Origin: Alphaproteobacteria bacterium
Lineage (GTDB): Bacteria; Pseudomonadota; Alphaproteobacteria; Caulobacterales; Caulobacteraceae
NCBI GenBank assembly: GCA_018895795.1
Contig: JAHINZ010000445.1
Span: 1-5,744, forward strand
Length of the DNA stretch: 5,744 bases
Direction: 5' to 3'
Shown here in pieces: positions 1 through 5,744 of this stretch. The position numbers were made by a program, and so were the translations under genes. Under the pieces are notes generated by a model that saw only the letters and a list, made by a program, of their open reading frames with translations, was not told where the DNA came from and ran no database searches. Within the stretch, counting starts at the first letter, position 1. Each line of letters starts with the position of its first letter.

Positions 1-784
<784 letters not shown>

Positions 785-793
785 ACGCGTCGT

Positions 794-799
794 CTTTCC
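794..799 (-). promoter_or_regulatory. Ribosome binding site of ftsH
   Basis: GGAAAG on the minus strand, separated by 9 bases from the ATG at 784-782. It supports this start for ftsH. No competing start codon with a better site was seen. Confidence 0.6.
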
Positions 800-818
800 A
801 ACGATAGCCTTCGAACAC

Positions 819-828
819 CCAAGATAGG
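819..828 (-). promoter_or_regulatory. Possible heat-shock-type -10 box upstream of ftsH
   Basis: In the 76-base tilS-ftsH gap (785-860) the minus strand reads CCTATCTTGG. This fits the -10 part (CYTATNTNNG) of the heat-shock promoter consensus described for alphaproteobacteria (CTTG, 17-18 bases, CYTATNTNNG). A start point would fall about 25-30 bases before the ftsH ATG, a sensible leader length. The CTTG -35 part is missing at the expected spacing: positions 846-849 read TGGC. The call therefore rests on the -10 half alone. FtsH is known to be heat-inducible in Caulobacter, which makes a sigma-32 promoter plausible. The rest of the gap holds only the palindrome CACGCGTG at 848-855. Confidence 0.3.
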
Positions 829-860
829 GGGTCGAGAGCGCTTGCGCCACGCGTGCGTCG

Positions 861-2096
861 TCAGGTCACGCATTCTTGGTCGATTAAGCCGATCGCGGCG
901 CGAAATCGATCCAGAAAGAGCGGCCTGGCACACTCAGTTTTCGTCCTAGCAAAAGCCGGGCCGTCCAGCACGGGACAGAGCGCCGCGCCCCGCGCGTCGA
1001 CCAGAGCCGGCAAGGCGGGCCGGGCGGCGGCGGGGACGGCCTGCAGCGCCGCGCGCTGGGCCTTGGGCAGGCGGGCGGCCAGCCCCTTCAGCGCCTGAAC
1101 GGTGATCGGGTCGGCGCCGGCCCGGATCTCGTAGCGGCCGTCCCAGACGCCGGTCTCGCCCGGCGCCAGGCTGAGGGCGGCCAGACCGCCGCGCGCGGTC
1201 TCGCCGGCGTCGCGGCACAAGGCGACGCGCCCGTCGGGGCTCGCCTCGATCCGCGCCCCGGCCAGGGTGGCGGTGAAGACCTCGGCCGACCGCAGCCGGG
1301 CGACCAGCCGCCGCAGCCGATCGCCGCGCGGCGGCCGCTCGGTTCCGGCCACGCACAGGCAGGCCATGGCCAGCTGAGCGGCCGAGGCGTCGCGCGGCAG
1401 AACCAACACGCCGGTCGCCGAACCTTCGAACCATTCGGGCGCGGCGACCGCGGACGGCGCCGGATCCTCGCCGACCGCTCCGGCCAGGTCTCGCCGCGCC
1501 CGGGCGCGGGCAGAGCGCGGGTCGTCATTGGCCGGGTCGTCGAGCCAGGTCTCGCCGACAGCCGTGAGCCAGCCGCGCAGGTCCTCGCGACGGCAGCCCA
1601 GCAAGGGCCGCAGCAGGAACACCTCGCGCCCCTCCGGCCAGACCGGCGAGGGCGACCAGTCGCGGGGATCCGGCACCGTCGAGCCCTCGGCCCGCATGGC
1701 GGCGGCCTCGGCCCGGTCGCTGGCGGTATGGCCCAGAAGCAGCACCCGGACTCCGGCGGCGCGGACGGCCTGGGCCAGCAAAGCGTGGCGGGCGCGGCGG
1801 GCGGCGGCGGGCAAGCCGGTGGCGGGCTTGTCGCCGATCCATGCGAGGGCTCGGGCGTCGGCGCCCAGGGCCCGAGCCTTGGCGACGGCGTCGCGGGTCC
1901 AGACGGCGCTCTCGGCCTGCAGGCCATGGTCGACCGTCAGACTGATCACCCGCCGCCCGTGGGCGCGGGCCCAGTCGAGGGTCATCCGCAGCAGGGCCAG
2001 GGAATCGCTCCCACCCGAGAAGCCCACCGCCAGGGGGGCGGCGCTGGCGGGGTCGAGCCGTCGATCGAAGGCGGCTTGAACGCCCCCTAGGCGCAC
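861..2096 (-). CDS. tilS: TilS, tRNA(Ile)-lysidine synthetase
   Basis: Cytoplasmic enzyme that uses ATP and lysine to convert C34 of the CAU anticodon of tRNA-Ile2 into lysidine, so that the tRNA reads AUA and is charged with isoleucine. The 411 residues are close to the size of E. coli TilS (about 430). The N-type PP-loop SGGSDS is at 27-32, followed by TVDHGL at 54-59 and the GHTASDRAE segment at 122-130. Then come RPLLGCRREDL at 163-173 and WLDDPANDDPRSARARAR at 184-201, the family's second conserved block. The more variable C-terminal half (about 215-411) matches the substrate-binding region by position only. The start is a GTG whose reading frame begins inside the end of cpoB, overlapping its TAG by 10 bases. 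No clear ribosome site precedes it, so translation is probably coupled to cpoB. The GHTASD segment differs from the more usual GHxxDD by a serine at residue 126. Confidence 0.93.
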   Translation of the reverse strand: MRLGGVQAAFDRRLDPASAAPLAVGFSGGSDSLALLRMTLDWARAHGRRVISLTVDHGLQAESAVWTRDAVAKARALGADARALAWIGDKPATGLPAAARRARHALLAQAVRAAGVRVLLLGHTASDRAEAAAMRAEGSTVPDPRDWSPSPVWPEGREVFLLRPLLGCRREDLRGWLTAVGETWLDDPANDDPRSARARARRDLAGAVGEDPAPSAVAAPEWFEGSATGVLVLPRDASAAQLAMACLCVAGTERPPRGDRLRRLVARLRSAEVFTATLAGARIEASPDGRVALCRDAGETARGGLAALSLAPGETGVWDGRYEIRAGADPITVQALKGLAARLPKAQRAALQAVPAAARPALPALVDARGAALCPVLDGPAFARTKTECARPLFLDRFRAAIGLIDQECVT

Positions 2097-2929
2097 TTGG
2101 CCGCGACGCGGGTCGAGGCCGCGCGTGAGCGAACGGCCGGCGGGGCCCTGGGATAGCGTTTGGCGAACTCGTCCAGGGTCTTGCAGGCGTCGGCGGGCTT
2201 CTTCAGCGCCACCAGCGCGCGGGACAGCTTCAGAGTGGCGTCCGGGGCCCAGGTGGTCTGCGGCCAGCCGCGAAGGGCGCCGATATAGGCTCCGGCGGCG
2301 TCGCCATAGGCCTCGCGCACGAACAGGGTCTCGCCCAGCCAGTAGCGGGCTTCCGGCGTCTTGGGGCTGTCGGGATAGTCGGCGACGAAGGCCGAGAAGG
2401 CGACCTCGGCCTTGGCGTAGTCCCCGTCCAGCAGCATCTGGCGCGCCGAGGTGAAGGCGGCGGACGGATCGGCCGGCGGCGCGGTCGGAGCGGCCGGAGC
2501 CTCGCCGGCCAGGGTCGTCTGCTGGGCGGCGGCGTCCATGGCGGCCAGCTTGGCCTCCAGGGCGGTCAGTCGGGCCTCGAGCGCGTCGGCCCGGACCTTC
2601 TCCTGGCCGCCGGCCTTGCGGGCCTGGTCCAGATCGTGGGTCAGGACCTCGTTCTGGCCGTTGATCTTCTGCAGGGTCTGTTCCAGATCGCCGACCCGGT
2701 CGCCCAGCGCCTGGATCTGGGCGTCGGTCTCGGCGGGCTGCACGATCACCGGCTTGCCGGTGTCGCGGCCCTGGAAAACGATCGCGCGCAGTTCGCGCAC
2801 CACCTTCTCCATCCGTTCGACGCGCTTGACCGAGCGGTCGTCCAGCGGATCGGGCATCGGGGTCTGGGCCAACGCCGGCAGAGCGGTCGTGGCCAGAAGG
2901 GCGGCGAACAGGACGGATTTAAGCTTCAT
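2087..2929 (-). CDS. cpoB: CpoB (YbgF), Tol-Pal associated periplasmic coiled-coil/TPR protein
   Basis: Periplasmic protein that in E. coli binds TolA and PBP1B and couples outer-membrane constriction to septal peptidoglycan synthesis. The 280 residues begin with a Sec signal peptide at 1-21 (MKLK, a hydrophobic core, then a cut after ALA before QTP). A helical, heptad-like region follows at about 30-135, the part that trimerises in homologues. An Ala/Pro linker lies at about 141-156, then about three TPR-like repeats at roughly 157-189, 192-227 and 228-263. These include DGDYAKAEVAFSAF and ARYWLGETLF, typical of YbgF C-terminal domains. The start at 2929 is chosen for the signal peptide; the open frame runs back to 3022 through repeat DNA, which is unlikely to be translated. 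The ribosome site is weak: AGGG at 2943-2946 is 13 bases from the ATG. It lies 167 bases after pal, and its stop overlaps the tilS start. The tandem position after pal is the standard tol-pal order. Confidence 0.94.
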   Translation of the reverse strand: MKLKSVLFAALLATTALPALAQTPMPDPLDDRSVKRVERMEKVVRELRAIVFQGRDTGKPVIVQPAETDAQIQALGDRVGDLEQTLQKINGQNEVLTHDLDQARKAGGQEKVRADALEARLTALEAKLAAMDAAAQQTTLAGEAPAAPTAPPADPSAAFTSARQMLLDGDYAKAEVAFSAFVADYPDSPKTPEARYWLGETLFVREAYGDAAGAYIGALRGWPQTTWAPDATLKLSRALVALKKPADACKTLDEFAKRYPRAPPAVRSRAASTRVAAKCA

Positions 2930-2977
2930 GTCGGCGATTATGCCCTGATTACGGACAAAAGTGGGGCAAACCCGAAA

Positions 2978-3087
2978 GCCCTCCCGTCGGCGGATGGGGG
3001 AGGATTGGGTGGGGGTGACCACGGCCGTGCAGCTGAACCGCCGCTTTCACCCCCATCCCCGGCCCTTCCCCCATCGAGGGGGAAGGG
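2978..3087. repeat. GC-rich inverted-repeat cluster between pal and cpoB (REP-like)
   Basis: About 110 bases made of nested inverted repeats. A perfect 10-bp stem pairs CCCTTCCCCC at 3063-3072 with 3078-3087 around a 5-base loop. A 12-bp stem with one G-T pair joins 3007-3018 to 3047-3058 (GGGTGGGGGTGA with TCACCCCCATCC). A 6-bp stem joins 2980-2985 to 2998-3003 (CCTCCC with GGGAGG). The loop of the long stem holds the 10-base palindrome CACGGCCGTG at 3020-3029, next to CAGCTG at 3030-3035. No protein-like frame with a start and ribosome site is seen here. The layout resembles dispersed intergenic palindromic repeats known in many bacteria; whether this copy belongs to such a family cannot be told from one window. 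Confidence 0.6.
3063..3087 (-). other. Stable 3' hairpin directly after the pal stop codon
   Basis: On the minus strand the hairpin begins 9 bases after the TAA of pal. It has a perfect 10-bp stem (CCCTTCCCCC with its complement) and a 5-base loop. No run of T follows it, as the next bases are CCGGGG, so it does not look like a classical intrinsic terminator. It could act as a 3' stabiliser for the pal message or as a weak attenuator. It is the outermost part of the inverted-repeat cluster. Confidence 0.5.
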
Positions 3088-3096
3088 AGCATTGAT

Positions 3097-3645
3097 TTAG
3101 CGCGCGCCGTCGGTGATGGCGGTGCGGGCGTTACGGTTCTTGGCCCAGGCCTCTTCCGACGAGCCGGCGTCGATCGGACGCTCCTTGCCGTAGGACAGGG
3201 TCTCGATCCGCGCGCCGGACACGCCCTGGCTGACCAGGAAGTCGCGGACGGCGTTGGCGCGGCGGGCGCCCAGGGCCAGGTTGTATTCGCGGGTGCCGCG
3301 TTCGTCGGCATTGCCTTCGATGCGGACGCGGACGCCCTGGTAGCGGTTCAGCCATTGGGCCTGGGCCGCCAGAACCGGCTGGGCGTCGCTGCGCACGACA
3401 TATTCGTCGGTGTCGAAATAGACGCGCTCGCCGATATTGATGACGAAGTCCTGCATCGAGCCCGGGATCGGGCCCTGATTGACGGGCGGCGACATCGGCG
3501 GGGTGTAGGGCGCGCTGGGGGTCGGCGGGGTCGGGGTCGGGGCGACAGGACCGGCGGGCTTCGGACGCGAAGCGCAGGCGGCGAGAGATGCGGCCGCCAA
3601 ACCGATTAGCGCCAGTCTAGCGGCGCGCTTTGTGTCGAAATTCAT
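3097..3645 (-). CDS. pal: Pal, peptidoglycan-associated outer-membrane lipoprotein
   Basis: Lipoprotein that anchors the outer membrane to peptidoglycan and is moved to the division site by the Tol complex. The 182 residues match the usual size. A lipoprotein signal peptide ends in the lipobox LAAC, with the acylated cysteine at 24. A Pro-rich linker follows at about 28-62, then the OmpA-like domain at about 66-182. The peptidoglycan-binding block GNADERGTREYNLALGARRA is at 111-130; D114 and R129 sit where OmpA-family proteins contact diaminopimelate. E. coli Pal has His where this protein has N112. The domain closes with SYGKERP and WAKNRNART, also typical. The start at 3645 is preceded by a strong GAGGAG site 7 bases upstream; an in-frame TTG further out at 3660 is less likely. 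It is separated from tolB by 199 bases and from cpoB by 167, so it may be transcribed as its own unit in addition to read-through. Confidence 0.97.
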   Translation of the reverse strand: MNFDTKRAARLALIGLAAASLAACASRPKPAGPVAPTPTPPTPSAPYTPPMSPPVNQGPIPGSMQDFVINIGERVYFDTDEYVVRSDAQPVLAAQAQWLNRYQGVRVRIEGNADERGTREYNLALGARRANAVRDFLVSQGVSGARIETLSYGKERPIDAGSSEEAWAKNRNARTAITDGAR

Positions 3646-3652
3646 CCAGTTT

Positions 3653-3658
3653 CTCCTC
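3653..3658 (-). promoter_or_regulatory. Strong ribosome binding site of pal
   Basis: GAGGAG on the minus strand, 7 bases from the ATG at 3645-3643. It is the strongest Shine-Dalgarno match among the genes in the window, as expected for an abundant lipoprotein. It fixes the pal start at MNFDTK rather than at the TTG five codons upstream. Confidence 0.75.
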
Positions 3659-3715
3659 AAAACCTCGGTTCGGACCCGATGGATAGCCGCCGATCACCTC
3701 AGCAGCACTACGAAA

Positions 3716-3746
3716 ACGTCAGACCAAGCCTCACAATGACGTCAGA
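3716..3746 (-). repeat. Direct repeat TCTGACGT (two copies) in the pal leader
   Basis: The octamer TCTGACGT occurs twice on the minus strand, at 3716-3723 and 3739-3746, 23 bases apart start to start. The promoter-distal copy forms part of the palindrome TGACGTCA at 3737-3744. A third, shorter TGACG lies at 3785-3789, 45 bases further upstream. Spacing near two helical turns would suit a regulator, but no known regulator was recognised. Confidence 0.4.
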
Positions 3747-3844
3747 TCCGCCCGTGGGGACCTTGATTCACTTCCGAGGCGAACCGTCACAACAAACGCC
3801 TCCGGACAGATGAAGTTGCCCCCACCGCTCCGACCAAGGCGATG

Positions 3845-5140
3845 CTAGTCGAGCAGGGGCGACCAGGCGGGGTCGGAGGCCGAGCCCTGATAGGCGGCCG
3901 GCCGCAGGATGCGTCCGGTGATGTCGACGGTCCACAGCCGCGGATTGCCGCTCTGGGCTTCGCGGAAATACATCAGCACACGGCCGTTCGGCGCCCAGGT
4001 CGGGCCTTCGTCCAGATAGCTGGTGGTCAGCAGCCGCTCGTCGGAGCCGTCGGTGCGCATGACGCCGATATGAAACTGGCCGCCGGTCTGCTTGGTAAAG
4101 GCGATGAAGTCGCCGCGCGGGCTCCAGACGGGCGTGGTGTAGCGTCCGCCGCCGTAGGAGATCCGCTTCACGCCCGAGCCGTCGGCGTTCATCACATACA
4201 GCTGAGCCTGGCCGCCGCGGTCCGAATTGAACGCGATCTTCGAGCCGTCCGGCGAGAACGACGGCGAGGTGTCGATCGAGGGATCGGTGGTGATGCGGGT
4301 CGACTGGCGGCTGCGCAGATCCAGCACGTAGATATCGCTGTTGCCGCCCTTCTCGACCGAGAAGGCCACCTTGGCGCCGTCGGGCGAGAAGCGCGGCGCG
4401 AACACCATGCCCGGGAACTTGCCGACCGTTTCCTGGCGGCTGGTCTCCAGATTCAGCAGATAGATCGACGACCCGGTCGGCCGCAGGGCCATATAGGTCA
4501 GCTCCTGGCTGGTGGCCGAGAAGCGCGGGGTCATGACGATATAGGAGCCGTCGGTCAGGAACTGCGGATTGGCCCCGTCCTGGTCCATGATCGCCAGGCG
4601 CTTGATGCGGGCCAGCTTGGGGCCGCTCTCGGCCACGAAGGCGACGCGGGTGTCGAAATAGCCCTTCTCGCCGGTCAGCCGCTCATAGACGGCGTCGCTG
4701 ATCTTGTGGGCCACCCGGCGCCAGTTGTCGGGCGTGGAGCTGAACTGCAGGCCCAGCAGCTGCTGCTGGGAGAAGACGTCCCACAGACGGAAATCCACCC
4801 GCAGGCCGCCGTCGGCGCCCACGGTGACCTGGCCGTTGATCAGGGCCTGGGCCCCGGTGGCTTGCCAGTCGGGGAAGCGCGGCTGGACATTGACGTCCTG
4901 CAGCGTGTCGGCGACACCCGACACGTTCAGCGGCTGGAAAAGGCCCGAGCGCTCGAGATTGCCGGTGATGACCTGGGCGATCTCGGCCCCGCGCGGCGAA
5001 CCCGAAAAGGCCGGAATGGCGATCGGCAGCGGCTTGACCGCGCCGGCATTGATGTCGACCTCGATCTGAGCGGCGGCCGGCGAGATCATCGCGCCGCCCA
5101 ACAGGGCCGCGACCATCAGAACCAGGATTTTCAGACGCAT
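3845..5140 (-). CDS. tolB: TolB, periplasmic beta-propeller of the Tol-Pal system
   Basis: Periplasmic protein that binds Pal and, through its N-terminus, TolA; it helps recycle and concentrate Pal at the division site. The 431 residues match the family. A signal peptide covers about 1-24 (MRLK, a hydrophobic core, cut after AAA before QIEVD). The N-terminal alpha/beta domain is at about 26-155, with INGQV and VDFRLWDVFSQQ. The WD40-like propeller runs from about 160 to the end. Its blade motifs include RFSPDGAKVAF at 250-260, SFSPDGSKIAFNSDRGG at 294-310, VWSPRGDFIAF at 338-348, TWAPNGRVLMYF at 381-392 and AWSP at 425-428. The start at 5140 has an AAGGGA site 6 bases upstream. Another in-frame ATG at 5164 overlaps the tolA TGA but has no ribosome site. 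The gene follows tolA after 20 bases, so the two surely share an mRNA. Confidence 0.97.
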   Translation of the reverse strand: MRLKILVLMVAALLGGAMISPAAAQIEVDINAGAVKPLPIAIPAFSGSPRGAEIAQVITGNLERSGLFQPLNVSGVADTLQDVNVQPRFPDWQATGAQALINGQVTVGADGGLRVDFRLWDVFSQQQLLGLQFSSTPDNWRRVAHKISDAVYERLTGEKGYFDTRVAFVAESGPKLARIKRLAIMDQDGANPQFLTDGSYIVMTPRFSATSQELTYMALRPTGSSIYLLNLETSRQETVGKFPGMVFAPRFSPDGAKVAFSVEKGGNSDIYVLDLRSRQSTRITTDPSIDTSPSFSPDGSKIAFNSDRGGQAQLYVMNADGSGVKRISYGGGRYTTPVWSPRGDFIAFTKQTGGQFHIGVMRTDGSDERLLTTSYLDEGPTWAPNGRVLMYFREAQSGNPRLWTVDITGRILRPAAYQGSASDPAWSPLLD

Positions 5141-5146
5141 TACATT

Positions 5147-5152
5147 TCCCTT
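5147..5152 (-). promoter_or_regulatory. Ribosome binding site of tolB
   Basis: AAGGGA on the minus strand, 6 bases from the ATG at 5140-5138, lying in the 20-base tolA-tolB gap. It favours this start over the upstream ATG at 5164-5162. Confidence 0.65.
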
Positions 5153-5160
5153 GGCGGTGA

Positions 5161-5744
5161 TCATGGGGAGCAAGCCTGTTTTGCGTTGAAGTTCAGGGCG
5201 ATTTTCTGACCGTAGAGGTCGGACGGCAGATAGGCGAACGGCGAGGCCTGCAATAGAGCGCGGACCGCACGGTCGGACGCGGCCTTGACCACGGGGTCGG
5301 GCGAGCTCGTGCCCGGCGATTCCGGCTGGCCCACGACCCGGCCGCCAGGACCGATCACGAACACCACCCGCACATTGACGTTGGATCCGCCTTCGACCTC
5401 GCAATTGGGGTTCCAGCGATCCTGCACCTCGCCCTGCAGCCGGCCCAGGGCGGCGGCCGACAGGCCGGTCGCGGCCCCCAGGGCCGGTCGGGCCGAGACC
5501 GAGGTCTCCTGCCGCGTCGGGCCCTTGGCGCCGGCGGCGGTCGGCTTGCCGGTCGATTTCTTGGTCTTCGACAGCGACGCCTCCAGCGAGGCGAAAAAGT
5601 CTTCATTGGCCTTGGCCGGGGCGGGCTTCTTGGCCGGGGTCGGCGTCGGCGCGGGTTTAGGCGCGGCCTTGGACGGCGGGGTCGGGGCGGGCGTCGGAAC
5701 CGGGGCCGGCGTCGGCGCGGGCGGCTCCGGCGTCGCCTCGGGGA
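5161..5744 (-). CDS. tolA: TolA, C-terminal part (5' end outside window)
   Basis: Inner-membrane protein whose long periplasmic arm reaches TolB, Pal and CpoB and passes on the proton-motive-force energy gathered by TolQR. Only the last 193 residues are visible; the membrane anchor and most of the arm are outside. Visible residues 1-45 are a Pro/Ala/Thr/Lys-rich linker (PAPTPTPAKKP style). Residues 46-100 are a transition, starting NEDFFASLEASL. Residues about 97-193 are the TonB/TolA-type C-terminal domain: LGRLQGEVQDRWNPNC, then VNVRVVFVIGPGGRV, DRAVRALLQASPF, and the closing strand KIALNFN before ACSP. Two cysteines (visible residues 114 and 191) could pair in the oxidising periplasm. Its position directly before tolB and the TonB-like fold make TolA the clear choice; a TonB homologue is the only real alternative and would not fit this neighbourhood. 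The reading frame is open to the window edge. Confidence 0.93.
   Translation of the reverse strand, partial: PEATPEPPAPTPAPVPTPAPTPPSKAAPKPAPTPTPAKKPAPAKANEDFFASLEASLSKTKKSTGKPTAAGAKGPTRQETSVSARPALGAATGLSAAALGRLQGEVQDRWNPNCEVEGGSNVNVRVVFVIGPGGRVVGQPESPGTSSPDPVVKAASDRAVRALLQASPFAYLPSDLYGQKIALNFNAKQACSP

Larger units (their letters stand above)
3646..3844 (-). promoter_or_regulatory. Gene-free tolB-pal intergenic region, probable pal promoter region
   Basis: This is the longest gap without a gene in the window, and nothing in it looks coding. On the minus strand a GCTATC hexamer (3682-3687) resembles the Caulobacter housekeeping -10 box GCTANA. It would place a start about 30 bases before the pal ATG, but no convincing -35 box lies at the right distance; the best is CTGCTG with a 12-base spacer. 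Further upstream are three same-strand TGACG boxes (3717-3721, 3740-3744, 3785-3789) and one GANTC site (3765-3769). No terminator hairpin for tolB was seen, so read-through from tolB is likely to occur as well. Confidence 0.4.

Noticed and set aside
1528..2090. Plus-strand open frames opposite tilS
   Set aside because: They are Arg/Ser/Ala-rich shadow frames produced by GC codon bias; the minus-strand frame has the full TilS motif set.
884..2921. CtrA binding sites (TTAA, 7 bases, TTAA)
   Set aside because: Only isolated TTAA words were seen, for example near 884 and 2918; no correctly spaced pair.
2930..2980. Promoter for cpoB (CATAAT near the start codon)
   Set aside because: The hexamer is only about 10 bases from the ATG, leaving no room for a leader, and no -35 box is properly spaced.
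2930..3022. N-terminal extension of cpoB up to 3022
   Set aside because: The extension would place 31 residues encoded partly by repeat DNA before a normal signal peptide, which would bury the export signal.
3063..3087. Intrinsic terminator after pal
   Set aside because: The stem is strong but no T tract follows on the minus strand, so I list it as a hairpin only.
2451..3100. Plus-strand open frames opposite cpoB and the repeat cluster
   Set aside because: They have no domain and mirror the CpoB coiled coil; one runs through palindromic DNA.
3663..3785. CCTCGGTTCGG and CCGAGGCGAACC as arms of a long inverted repeat in the pal leader
   Set aside because: The matching blocks are in the wrong order to pair along one stem and lie about 100 bases apart.
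3842..5209. Plus-strand open frame of 455 codons opposite tolB
   Set aside because: It is the mirror of a clear tolB gene, has low-complexity Gly/Ala/Arg/Asp-rich composition and no recognisable domain. Such antisense frames are expected in high-GC genes.

Overview
This window is a stretch of ordinary but well-preserved core genome from a high-GC alphaproteobacterium. The third-position G/C bias is strong, and the gene order tolA-tolB-pal-cpoB(ybgF)-tilS-ftsH, all on the minus strand, fits the Caulobacterales (Caulobacter, Brevundimonas, Phenylobacterium). The exact genus is an inference from gene order and protein style, not from a marker gene.

Read in the direction of transcription, from high to low coordinates, the window holds six genes. 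They are the C-terminal part of tolA (5744-5161, 5' end outside the window), tolB (5140-3845), a 199-base gene-free stretch that probably carries a promoter for pal, and pal (3645-3097). Next come a 167-base gap holding a dense set of GC-rich inverted repeats, cpoB (2929-2087), tilS (2096-861, overlapping the cpoB stop by 10 bases), a 76-base gap, and the 5' part of ftsH (784-1, 3' end outside the window).

Four of the genes encode the envelope-constriction machine. TolA spans the periplasm from the inner membrane, TolB is the periplasmic beta-propeller, Pal is the outer-membrane lipoprotein that grips peptidoglycan, and CpoB is the periplasmic coiled-coil/TPR protein that links Tol-Pal to cell-wall synthesis. 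TilS (tRNA-Ile2 lysidine synthetase) and FtsH (membrane AAA+ zinc protease) follow as essential housekeeping functions.

No mobile element, CRISPR array, RNA gene, broken gene or new multi-gene system was found. The signals that go beyond the gene list are non-coding: the inverted-repeat cluster after pal; the pal leader with repeated TGACG boxes and a GANTC (CcrM-type) site; and a heat-shock-like -10 box before ftsH. Many long open frames on the plus strand are shadows of the minus-strand genes.
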